51,848 nucleotides of DNA from Vulcanimicrobiota bacterium (GTDB taxonomy: Bacteria > Vulcanimicrobiota > Vulcanimicrobiia > Vulcanimicrobiales > Vulcanimicrobiaceae), in assembly GCA_003136355.1 (NCBI GenBank), contig PLED01000111.1:6249-58096 (forward strand). Direction: 5' to 3'. This document shows positions 34,888 to 42,639 of this stretch, in pieces (the stretch's first letter is position 1; the number at the start of each line of letters is the position of its first letter). The notes under the pieces are model-generated. The model did no database searches. It worked only from the letters and a program-made list of their open reading frames with translations, and had not been told where the DNA came from. The translations under genes were made by a program, and so were the position numbers.

Positions 34888-35664
34888 ATGAAAAAGGCCT
34901 TGCAACAGCTTTTGCTCGATCGCGAACTAGAAATGGCGTTCCAGCCGATCTGGGACCTTCGCGAAGACCGGGTTCTCGGCTATGAAGCGCTCGCGCGGCC
35001 GGCGGCGCACTACGGATTTTCCGGACCCGAACAGCTTTTCAACGTCGCACACGGATCGAAGATGGTGCACGAGCTCGACGTGCTCTGTTTTGAAGCGGTC
35101 GTTCGTTCGGTCAAACACATCCCCGATGACGTGCTCCTGTTCGTCAACGTCTCGCCCGCGACGCTCGAGCATCCCGAATTCGATCCGGGCCGGCTCGTCT
35201 ATGGAATTACGCGACGCGGCTTCGACCCGAGGCGCGTTGTGCTCGAAGTGACCGAACGCGCCATCTCCGACATCGAGCGCGTGGTGGAACGGGCGCTCGC
35301 GTTTCGCGAACACGGCGTGAAGCTCGCGCTCGACGACGCGGGCGCCGGCAATGCTGGGTTGTGGATGCTGAGCATTCTGCCCGTGGACTACATCAAGATT
35401 GACGGCTCGATCGTGAATCGCGCGCTGGCGGACAAAACGTGCCGCGCCGTACTCGCCGGCATTGCCGCAATCGCGCAGGAAACCGAAAGCGTCCTCATCG
35501 CCGAAGGTATCGAAACCCCAGAAGCGCTGGAATTTATCAAGGGAATCGGGAAAGTTCGCGCGGTGCAAGGTTTCTTGATCGCCAAACCCGCGATTGCCGG
35601 AACCGCGGATTTCAACGCCGCTGCGCTGCGAAACCGGCTCTCCTCATCCAAACTGACGGCATAA
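34888..35664 (+). CDS. EAL-domain protein, probable c-di-GMP phosphodiesterase
   Basis: 258 residues, a stand-alone EAL domain. The motif GYEALARP, the metal-binding N in FVNVSP, E in LEVTER, IKIDGSIV and IAEGIETPEAL are all present. The loop-6 motif DDFGTGxxS is changed to DDAGAGNAG: both aspartates remain but the phenylalanine, threonine and serine are lost, so activity may be lowered or the protein may only bind c-di-GMP. It is divergent from the MFS-cyclase operon across 68 bases and followed directly by threonine synthase. Confidence 0.9.
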   Translation: MKKALQQLLLDRELEMAFQPIWDLREDRVLGYEALARPAAHYGFSGPEQLFNVAHGSKMVHELDVLCFEAVVRSVKHIPDDVLLFVNVSPATLEHPEFDPGRLVYGITRRGFDPRRVVLEVTERAISDIERVVERALAFREHGVKLALDDAGAGNAGLWMLSILPVDYIKIDGSIVNRALADKTCRAVLAGIAAIAQETESVLIAEGIETPEALEFIKGIGKVRAVQGFLIAKPAIAGTADFNAAALRNRLSSSKLTA

Positions 35665-36887
35665 GCGCGCCCAGCGCGCTCACACATTTAGAATGCCCCA
35701 AATGCGCCGCCCGCTACGATGCGGACGTCGAACAGCATTTGTGCCGCTGCGGCTCGCCGCTGGTGGCGCGGTACGATCTACTCGCAGCCGGCAAGACGTT
35801 TACGCGCGAGAGTCTGGCAGCGCGCGAGCCGTCGCTATGGCGGTATAGCGAACTCTTGCCGCTGCGCGAAGCGGTGAACCGCGTAAGCTTCGGCGAGCAG
35901 TTCACGCCGATGGTTCCGATGCCCTCACTCGGTGAAGCGCTTGGAATGGAACGGCTCTTCATGAAAGATGAAGGGTTGCTGCCGACCGGTTCGTTTAAGG
36001 CGCGGGGCGCGGCACTGGGCGTTTCGCGCGCGCGCGAGCTCGGTGTTCGCGCATTTGCCATGCCGACCAACGGGAATGCCGGCGGCGCATGGGCCGCATA
36101 CGGCACCCGCGTGGGCATCGACGCCTATATCGTTATGCCGAAGAGCGCGCCGGCGATCAATAAAGTCGAGTGCGTCATGACGGGTGCGCACGTGTGGCTG
36201 GTGGACGGACTGATCAGCGATGCGGGCAAGATCGTTGGAAAAGCGGTCGCCGAATATGGAATCTACGACGCCTCGACGCTCAAAGAGCCGTACCGCATCG
36301 AAGGCAAGAAAACGCTTGGCTTTGAGTTGATCGAACAATTCGCATGGAACGTGCCCGACGTCATTCTCTATCCCACCGGCGGCGGCGTCGGACTCATCGG
36401 CATCTACAAGGCGATACGCGAGCTGCAGGCCATGGGTTTGCTGGAAGAACGGCTGCCGCGCTTCGTAGCGGTGCAGGCCGAGGGCTGCGCGCCGATCGTG
36501 CGCGCGTTCGACGCGCGCCAAACGGAATCGACGTTTTGGGACGGCGCGAACACGGTGGCCTTCGGGATCAACGTCCCCAAAGCGCTCGGCGATTTCTTGG
36601 TGCTCGAGGCGCTCTATGAAAGCGAGGGCACCGCGATTGCGATCGACGACGCAAGTATCCTCGCAATGCAGCGGCGCATCGGCGAAACCGAAGGCCTGTT
36701 CATCTGTCCCGAGGGAGCCGCGACGATTGCGGCCGCTGCAGAGTTGCGCCGCCGCGAGTGGATCGCGCCGCAGGAGCGCGTACTGGCTATCAACACCGGC
36801 ACGGGTCTGAAATATCCGGACGTTACGCTTCCGAAACTCGAGTTGCTGCAGCCCGACGCGACGATCCGGATCGAAACGCGTAAATAA
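35661..36887 (+). CDS. thrC: Threonine synthase (PLP-dependent)
   Basis: Converts O-phosphohomoserine to threonine. N-terminal zinc-like cysteines LECPKCAARYD ... CRCGSPL, PLP lysine in GSFKARGAALG (about residue 115), NGNAGGAWAAYGTR, the glycine loop YPTGGGVGLIG and C-terminal NTGTGLKYPD all fit the family. The start is uncertain: between the EAL stop and the first cysteine pair there is no ATG, GTG or TTG in frame. I give 35661 (ATA, overlapping the EAL TAA) as a placeholder; the nearest canonical start is a GTG at 35439, 226 bases inside the EAL gene. The last 65 bases overlap the convergent permease. Confidence 0.88.
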   Translation: MSAPSALTHLECPKCAARYDADVEQHLCRCGSPLVARYDLLAAGKTFTRESLAAREPSLWRYSELLPLREAVNRVSFGEQFTPMVPMPSLGEALGMERLFMKDEGLLPTGSFKARGAALGVSRARELGVRAFAMPTNGNAGGAWAAYGTRVGIDAYIVMPKSAPAINKVECVMTGAHVWLVDGLISDAGKIVGKAVAEYGIYDASTLKEPYRIEGKKTLGFELIEQFAWNVPDVILYPTGGGVGLIGIYKAIRELQAMGLLEERLPRFVAVQAEGCAPIVRAFDARQTESTFWDGANTVAFGINVPKALGDFLVLEALYESEGTAIAIDDASILAMQRRIGETEGLFICPEGAATIAAAAELRRREWIAPQERVLAINTGTGLKYPDVTLPKLELLQPDATIRIETRK

Positions 36888-38322
36888 CAACTCCCACCAG
36901 CGCGACGATAACCGCCTGCACGCCAGGCTGCAACAATACCGGCTTGTCCAGCGACGAGACGCAAATCGAGATGGCGAACCAGGTGGAGAACCCCATAATG
37001 ATCGCGCCGACGGCCAGTTGGACCGGACGGTTGCGCGCGATGGCGGACTGGTTCTCCGCATAATGATCCGGCGCGGTGCGCGGGAAGAGCCACATTCCCA
37101 AGCCCAGAAAAAAGAAGACGATCATGCACGCGAGCACGCGCACTTGTACCCCGAAGACGTAGCCCATCGGAATCGATTCGGCCAGCGTGAGCGATCCCAA
37201 GACGGCGGCAATCGTTAGCGCGAGGACCGGCGTTTGAAAGCGGATGTGTGTCACCGCAAAACGGGGCGGCAGTAAACCGTCTTGCGCCCATGCGTAAATC
37301 CAACGCGATTGCGCGAGGTAGAGCGGCAGAAACGTTTTGATGACGATGAGCGCGACGAAGACGTTCATCAGCGACGCCAGCCACGCCGGCATGACCATGC
37401 CGAGCAAACCGGTCGACGTGGTGTAGGTTGTAAACTTCAGCGCGGAGAGTCCGGCGATGAGCCGCCACGGCACCGCATGGTAGACGGCAAACGCGAAGAG
37501 CGTATAGATGAACATGACCAGGCAAACCGCGATGACGACGCCTTTGGAAAGCGCGCGGCGCGCATCCATGGCTTCACCGCCCGTTTGCGTTGCGGTCGAG
37601 AGTCCGAGATAGCCGAAGAACAGCACGGGCAATGCGGTGCCGAATGCAACCGCCGCATTGACGTGCGTGGCGGGCGCCGCCGCGAGCACGTGCTGCATCG
37701 AAACGTGCAGACGGCTCTGCATCGCGAGCGCGAAACCTTGCGGCGTCGTCGAAAATCCGTACCCAATGACGACGAACGCGACGACGATGACGAAACACAT
37801 CGCGGCGACGGCAAGCGTTCCGGCTAGCCGTACGCCGCGTACGTGAACGAACCAAATTCCCCACAGCAGCACCAGTCCGGTCGTAACGGTTCCGGCCGTC
37901 GAGCCGAGCACTTGCGCGGCCCCCGTTGCGCCGAGCGCGTCGCATGCGTTCGCCAGAAACTTCGGCGCCGTGTAAGCCAGCGTTCCGAGCGAACCGCTGA
38001 CGCCGAACCACGATAAAAACGTTACGAGGAAACCGAAGAACGGACTGACCGCGCGCGAGATGATCACGTACTCGCCGCCCGCGCCGACCAGACCCGAAGC
38101 GAAGAAATAGCGATAGGCGATGACGGTCGCAAACGTGAGCAGGCCGCCGACGATCATCAGCCACGGAACCAAATCGCCGACGCCGGGCGCGGTCTGCTGG
38201 ATTTGCGTCGAGACGAAGAACAGCCCGGCCGCGATTTCGTTGGTAACACCGAACGCAACGACCGACCATAGACCGAGCACGCGGCGCAGTTCGTTCGATT
38301 GCACGAAGGCGGGCTTCGTCAA
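36823..38322 (-). CDS. APC-superfamily amino acid permease
   Basis: 499 residues, about 12 membrane helices. The early segment LGLWSVVAFGVTNEIAAGLFFVSTQIQQTAPG and GLVGAGGEYVIISRAVSPFFGFL are APC signatures; YLGLSTATQTGGEAM corresponds to the usual F-x-G-x-(E/D) region of helix 6. The first canonical codon, TTG 38322, lies inside the T-run of a terminator; GTG 38304 is at least as likely. Its 3' end overlaps threonine synthase by 65 bases, tail to tail. Confidence 0.85.
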   Translation of the reverse strand: MTKPAFVQSNELRRVLGLWSVVAFGVTNEIAAGLFFVSTQIQQTAPGVGDLVPWLMIVGGLLTFATVIAYRYFFASGLVGAGGEYVIISRAVSPFFGFLVTFLSWFGVSGSLGTLAYTAPKFLANACDALGATGAAQVLGSTAGTVTTGLVLLWGIWFVHVRGVRLAGTLAVAAMCFVIVVAFVVIGYGFSTTPQGFALAMQSRLHVSMQHVLAAAPATHVNAAVAFGTALPVLFFGYLGLSTATQTGGEAMDARRALSKGVVIAVCLVMFIYTLFAFAVYHAVPWRLIAGLSALKFTTYTTSTGLLGMVMPAWLASLMNVFVALIVIKTFLPLYLAQSRWIYAWAQDGLLPPRFAVTHIRFQTPVLALTIAAVLGSLTLAESIPMGYVFGVQVRVLACMIVFFFLGLGMWLFPRTAPDHYAENQSAIARNRPVQLAVGAIIMGFSTWFAISICVSSLDKPVLLQPGVQAVIVALVGVVIYAFRSGSSRRAAATRVSEA

Positions 38323-38352
38323 AAAAAAGAGCGCTCATTTGCACGAGCGCTC
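38320..38352 (-). terminator. Intrinsic terminator of the Spy-like gene
   Basis: On the minus strand GAGCGCTC, an 8-base loop, then GAGCGCTC followed by nine T. Strong stem plus T-run, 23 bases after the stop of the upstream gene. The T-run touches the putative TTG start of the permease. Confidence 0.9.
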
Positions 38353-38374
38353 GGGTTCTCTCCCTCAGTGAAAG

Positions 38375-38965
38375 TTACGGAGTCGGTGAGGGGCGCGGAC
38401 GGCGCATTCCGCGCGGCGGCCCGAATTCACGGCCGTGCCCGAATCCGTGGCCTCCCATCATTCCGGGGCCTTCGGCGCCGCCGGTTGCGACCATGAGCAG
38501 CAGCGCGCCCGCGTCAGGCATATAAGCGCGCTCCATTCCGCTCGGCCGTGGACGTGGCGAAGGCATGTTCGGATTGGCTGCGCGCATTTTCGCGAGCCCT
38601 TGTTCGAGCAATGCGCGCACCTGCGTTGTGAACGACTGCGCGGCACTCAAGATCGCTTGCTTCTCAACGCTCGACAGAGCAGCGTCGAGTTTTTGGATCG
38701 CAGCCTTCCGATCCGGGTTGGCCGATATCGCGAGCTGGCCGGCGATCGACGCCAACAGATTGCGGTGCGCAGGCGTCAGCGAACCCAGAACCTTTGCGCG
38801 AAATTGTTTGTGCAGCGTTTGCATTTGATGCATGTTCTGACGCATCGCACCGAAATCGGGGCGCGGCCAGGGAGTGCCGCCGGGACCCGGGGGCGGCTGC
38901 GCCTGTGCAAAGGCGAACGCCGGAACCAAGGCGAGGAGAGTAAAGAGAGCGAGCAGTTTCTTCAT
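38375..38965 (-). CDS. Spy/CpxP-like periplasmic protein
   Basis: 196 residues with signal peptide MKKLLALFTLLALVPAFAFAQA. The helical core MRQNMHQMQTLHKQFRAKVLGSLTPAHRNLLASIAGQLAI carries the LTPxxR/LTP-type motif of Spy/CpxP-family chaperones and metal-stress proteins. The C-terminus is Gly/His/Pro-rich (GMMGGHGFGHGREFG) and could bind metal. Followed by a strong terminator, so probably monocistronic. Confidence 0.7.
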   Translation of the reverse strand: MKKLLALFTLLALVPAFAFAQAQPPPGPGGTPWPRPDFGAMRQNMHQMQTLHKQFRAKVLGSLTPAHRNLLASIAGQLAISANPDRKAAIQKLDAALSSVEKQAILSAAQSFTTQVRALLEQGLAKMRAANPNMPSPRPRPSGMERAYMPDAGALLLMVATGGAEGPGMMGGHGFGHGREFGPPRGMRRPRPSPTP

Positions 38966-39046
38966 ACTCTCTTTTTAAGGGCGCTTCCGGGGAATCTCCT
39001 GTGAAACGCGCGCGGGAACGTTAGCCGCCGCTTAGAAACCAAGCGC

Positions 39047-39280
39047 ATGACCGATGCTCAAAGGCTGGCACAAGCGCTCAACCCGCTGACGAAGACGCCG
39101 CAATTCTCCTACACCAAGGCTCGTGCCGCGGCGCGCAGTGAATCGGCCGTCAATTGGCCGGCGACCAAAGAGCGCAACGAAGATTTCAATCCCGAGGTCG
39201 ACGGTTGCGAATCGTTTGTGATGAAGGACGGCAGCGTCTGCGAATGGCTGCCGGGCCAGTACCGTTACGCTGCACGCTGA
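39047..39280 (+). CDS. Small conserved-looking protein, unknown
   Basis: 77 residues: LAQALNPLTKTPQFSYTKARAAARSESAVNWPATKERNEDF ... CESFVMKDGSVCEWLPGQYRY. No signal peptide or membrane helix, and no recognised family. Its TGA overlaps the ATG of the methyltransferase (TGATG), which supports it as a real, coupled gene. Confidence 0.65.
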   Translation: MTDAQRLAQALNPLTKTPQFSYTKARAAARSESAVNWPATKERNEDFNPEVDGCESFVMKDGSVCEWLPGQYRYAAR

Positions 39281-40047
39281 TGGATCTGACGGAGCACGCG
39301 CGGAAGAATCGCGCCTTTTGGGATCGTCAAGCCAAGTCTTATCAGACCGAACACGGGAAGCAGCTTTCGAGTGTACCGCTCGGCTGGGGCATCTGGTCAA
39401 TTCCCGAAAGCGAGCTCCGTGTGCTCGGAGAAGTTCGCGACAAGGACGTGCTCGAGCTTGGCTGCGGCGGGGCGCAGTGGTCCATTGGGTTAGCGCAGCT
39501 TGGCGCGAGATGCGTTGGGCTCGATAATTCGGAACGGCAGCTCGAGTTCGCGCGTAAGGCGATCGAAGAGGCAGGGCTGTCCATTCCTTTGATCCATGCG
39601 AGCGCGGAAACCGTGCCGCTGCCGGACACGTCGTTCGACATAATCTTTTGCGACCACGGCGCCATGTCGTTTACGGACCCCGTACTTAGCATACCCGAGG
39701 CGGCGCGATTGCTGCGCCACGGCGGCCTGTTTGCATTTAATGCTGAAACACCGCTGCACTTTACCTGTTTTGATAGGGCTCGTGACCGTATTAGTACGGA
39801 GTTGCAAATATCATATTTCGAAAACCGGATCGACGACATGGACGGGAGCGTGTGCTTCTCATTGCCGTATGGCGAATGGATCCGGCTTTTCAAAGAATCC
39901 GGTTTTGAAGTCGAGGATCTTATCGAACTTCGACCCTCCGAGGACGCAACGTCGACCTATCGGGACTGGGTCTCTCATGCGTGGGCGCGCAAATGGCCGG
40001 CTGAGCAAATTTGGCGGTTGCGGCGCGTTAGAAAAGCAGGGTCGTAA
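39280..40047 (+). CDS. Class I SAM-dependent methyltransferase
   Basis: 255 residues. Motif I DVLELGCGGAQWSIGLAQLG (about 45-65), acidic D in VGLDNSERQ, motif II/post-I HASAETVPLPDTSFDIIFCDHGAMSF, and motif III ARLLRHGGLFAFN. The small-molecule or protein substrate is unknown. ATG at 39280 in TGATG; its last 20 bases overlap the convergent GNAT gene. Confidence 0.92.
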   Translation: MDLTEHARKNRAFWDRQAKSYQTEHGKQLSSVPLGWGIWSIPESELRVLGEVRDKDVLELGCGGAQWSIGLAQLGARCVGLDNSERQLEFARKAIEEAGLSIPLIHASAETVPLPDTSFDIIFCDHGAMSFTDPVLSIPEAARLLRHGGLFAFNAETPLHFTCFDRARDRISTELQISYFENRIDDMDGSVCFSLPYGEWIRLFKESGFEVEDLIELRPSEDATSTYRDWVSHAWARKWPAEQIWRLRRVRKAGS

Positions 40048-40831
40048 ACTCGGCGACTTGACGGAAGCCCAGCGCTTTATACAGCGCGAGGCCGGCGACG
40101 TTGAAGCCGTTGACGTAGAGAGAAAGTGTCGCGTGCTCGTTCAGCAACAGGTCGCAAATCCCAAAGAGAGCCGCCGAGCCCAATCCGCGCTTGCGTAAGT
40201 GAGGCGGCGTCCAAATGCCTTGCAGCTGAAGCGTGCGCGGGCTGCGCGGACCTTCGCTACAGTAGAAACAGATCTGTTGCTCAAACTCTCCGACCCACCA
40301 TGTCCCGCGCTCGATTGCGACACGCACGTTTGCGTCGAACTCCGCCGATCCCGCGCGTGGATCGTAACCGAGCTCCTCACGGATCATCGCCGCGGAGTTT
40401 ACCGCAAGGGTTTGCCATTCATCGATCCTTGCATGGCGAACTCGTACCTTATCCGAACGGCCAAGTAAGGTGCTGCGATCGACCGCGAGTACGGGTTGGC
40501 TTTCTCGCACGATGCGCGCCGGCGCGTGGCGCGCCGCGACGCGCTCCCAATAACGCTCAATCGTTTTTCTCGGGCCGACGATCATGCGCTCGAACGTGGC
40601 CGCCGTTTTAACTGCGGCAAAGGCGTCAACGCTTTCGTCTTCATAGGCGGCAAGCACGACGTGATGTCCGAAAAAAGCGACGCCTTTTACGCTCGATGCA
40701 TCTGCGTACACATAGAGGCGCTGACGAAACGCGGGAGTGGTTGGCGACTCAATAGCCCAACTGAGAAAGACATTTTCGTATGGACTGCGGTCGAGGTAGG
40801 CCAGCGCGGCCGCTGTATCGGCCCGGCGCAT
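40028..40831 (-). CDS. GNAT acetyltransferase with DUF4081-like N-terminus
   Basis: 267 residues. The N-terminal half ALAYLDRSPYENVFLSWAIES ... GVAFFGHHVVLAAYE is like DUF4081. The C-terminal GNAT half has LQGIWTPPHLRKRGLGSAALFGICDLLL (R-x-x-G-x-G/A) and NVAGLALYKALGFRQVAEFTTLLF. Third gene of the sigma/anti-sigma operon (20 bases after the anti-sigma stop), so it may belong to the stress response this sigma factor drives. Confidence 0.88.
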   Translation of the reverse strand: MRRADTAAALAYLDRSPYENVFLSWAIESPTTPAFRQRLYVYADASSVKGVAFFGHHVVLAAYEDESVDAFAAVKTAATFERMIVGPRKTIERYWERVAARHAPARIVRESQPVLAVDRSTLLGRSDKVRVRHARIDEWQTLAVNSAAMIREELGYDPRAGSAEFDANVRVAIERGTWWVGEFEQQICFYCSEGPRSPRTLQLQGIWTPPHLRKRGLGSAALFGICDLLLNEHATLSLYVNGFNVAGLALYKALGFRQVAEFTTLLF

Positions 40832-40851
40832 CGGGCGCGCCTCGTACGCGC

Positions 40852-41643
40852 TCAGCTGAGTTTCACGAGAAAAGCCGGCTTGCTCGTCGGGTGTTTACTT
40901 CCGCCCTCGGGCTCCATGCTTACCGCGACTTCGACAACCTGCGACGCTCGCGCGGGAATGTGAACGACTGCGGTGCCGCTGCGGTCGGGCATGAACGTGA
41001 CCGAGGGCGTCATCTGCGTGCCGCCCTTGCGCATGATCCACGCCTGGTACACTTTCCCGCGCGGCGGCATGCTCATCGAATCCATCGCGATGTACAGCCG
41101 GTTGCCGTGGCGCACGACTTCGCCGTCTTCTACGGCATAGTGCTGCGAATCGGTCGACGTAAGATCGGCAAGCTCCGTGCGCTGTGCCGCAACCTGGCGG
41201 TTCAGCAATTTGGTGTGCGTGCCGAGCTGCGCGAACTGCGCCTGCGATTGATGCAGCTCTTCATTTAAAGAGATGTTGAACGCGCTCGTGACGAGCGCCA
41301 CGGCCAAGCAAGCCGCGGCGACTGCATAGGCCGGCCAAACGATGGGTCGCACGGCGCGCATTTCGCCGACGTTGGATAGGCGTCGCGGAGCAGCGCTGCC
41401 GCGAACTTGGTCCATAATGCGCGCTTTCAGCCGCGGACTGGGAACCACCGCGCCGCTTACTGCATCGGGGCAGGCTTCGGCTGAATACGCGACCGCATCG
41501 ACCGCCGGTTTGAGCCGGCGGTATTCGGCCGTACATTCTGGGCAGATTGCCATATGCTCGCGCACGGCTCGCGCCTCGTCGCGCGGGAGCGCGCCGAGGG
41601 CGTAGACCGCGACGTCGTCGAGCATCGCGTCGTGCGCGTTCAT
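40852..41643 (-). CDS. Zinc anti-sigma factor (RskA-like)
   Basis: 263 residues. The N-terminal anti-sigma domain has H-x3-C-x2-C (REHMAICPECTAEYRRL, about 28-44), then one membrane helix (about 100-120, WPAYAVAAACLAVALVTSAF). An outside RskA-type beta domain follows (YIAMDSMSMPPRGKVYQAWIMRKGGTQMTPSVTF). It holds the ECF sigma factor at the membrane until an envelope signal triggers release. ATG overlaps the sigma stop (ATGA). Confidence 0.93.
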   Translation of the reverse strand: MNAHDAMLDDVAVYALGALPRDEARAVREHMAICPECTAEYRRLKPAVDAVAYSAEACPDAVSGAVVPSPRLKARIMDQVRGSAAPRRLSNVGEMRAVRPIVWPAYAVAAACLAVALVTSAFNISLNEELHQSQAQFAQLGTHTKLLNRQVAAQRTELADLTSTDSQHYAVEDGEVVRHGNRLYIAMDSMSMPPRGKVYQAWIMRKGGTQMTPSVTFMPDRSGTAVVHIPARASQVVEVAVSMEPEGGSKHPTSKPAFLVKLS

Positions 41644-42170
41644 ACCGTCACCGTACCCTCGAGCGCGCTTCGCAGTTTTCCAAGACCCGTGCGTATCCGC
41701 GTTTTTATCGTGCCCAGCGGAATACCGCTGCGGCGCGCGATCTCCGCGTGCGTGATGCCGCCGAAAAAGCCCAGCTCGATCGGCTCGCGCTGTTCGGCGG
41801 GCAGCTGCGCGAGGGCAAGGCGCACGTTGTCGGCGTCGATCTCCGAAAAGACCCGTTCTTCGAGCAGATCGCTGTCGGGCATCGCGTCGCTCAGTTCGGT
41901 CTCGGCGTGCGATTTGCGCCGGATGGAATCGAGGGCCTGATTGCGAGCCACGCGCGCGATCCAACCTCCGAAATTCCCTTCGGCAAACCGTTCGGGCGCC
42001 GTCCATATCTTAAGGAAGACGGCTTGCGTGACGTCCTCGGCAGCGGTTGCGTCGCCGACAACGCGAAAAGCGATCCCGTACACCAGCCGGTGATACGCAT
42101 CATATAAAGACTCGAACGCGGCCGCGTCTTTCGTCCGAACGCGTGCCATGAGCCGGGCGGCGTTTTCCAA
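41640..42170 (-). CDS. ECF RNA polymerase sigma factor (SigK/SigL-like)
   Basis: 176 residues. Region 2: AAAFESLYDAYHRLVYGIAFRVVGDATAAEDVTQAVFLKIW ... GWIARVARNQALDSIRRK. Region 4: LAQLPAEQREPIELGFFGGITHAEIARRSGIPLGTIKTRIRTGLGKLR. The TTG start at 42170 gives the usual N-terminal lead-in; ATG 42149 is the alternative. Operon with its anti-sigma and a GNAT; likely autoregulated, but no clear promoter was found in the 90-base gap upstream. Confidence 0.94.
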   Translation of the reverse strand: MENAARLMARVRTKDAAAFESLYDAYHRLVYGIAFRVVGDATAAEDVTQAVFLKIWTAPERFAEGNFGGWIARVARNQALDSIRRKSHAETELSDAMPDSDLLEERVFSEIDADNVRLALAQLPAEQREPIELGFFGGITHAEIARRSGIPLGTIKTRIRTGLGKLRSALEGTVTV

Positions 42171-42260
42171 GGCGTATTTCGCTTCGCTTCATCGGGAGGT
42201 TCCCCCGGTCTGGTAACGGTTCGGCGGGCCTTGCGGATTGCCGCGTCGTAGGCTCGGGCG

Positions 42261-42638
42261 ATGAACGCAATAGAAGAGATTCGCGCCGATATTCCGGATT
42301 TTCCGGGGTGCGAGGGCGAGGAAGAGTGCCGCGCCTCCGACGAGCAGGTGCGCTCGTACGTCGGGGAGCGGCTGGCCGCGCTGCCGGTCGACAAGCTCTC
42401 GGACGACGAGAAGGCTCTTTTCGAGGGCGTGTTATTTCGCTGCGAGTTCATGAATCAAGAAGCGTTCCGGATCTTCGATGAGGATCGCAACGAAAACCGC
42501 ATCAGCGCCGTGCTCGAAGCCGACGCCGCACTGATCGCGGCGGCGAAAAAGCTCGATCCGTCCGGGCCGCCGGGCGATGCATTGAAGGCGATCAACGACG
42601 CCTTCGATCGCCGCGACGCGGCCATGCTGCAGCAGTAG
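42261..42638 (+). CDS. Acidic unknown protein
   Basis: 125 residues, strongly acidic and helical (EEIRADIPDFPGCEGEEECRASDEQVRSYVGERLAAL ... EADAALIAAAKKLD). No signal peptide and no family recognised. Divergent from the sigma factor; its TAG is followed one base later by the GTG of the hexosaminidase. Confidence 0.65.
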   Translation: MNAIEEIRADIPDFPGCEGEEECRASDEQVRSYVGERLAALPVDKLSDDEKALFEGVLFRCEFMNQEAFRIFDEDRNENRISAVLEADAALIAAAKKLDPSGPPGDALKAINDAFDRRDAAMLQQ

Positions 42639-42639
42639 C

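Noticed and set aside
35925-37061. 378-residue minus-strand frame over threonine synthase
   Set aside because: Antisense to a well-supported enzyme, no recognisable domain.
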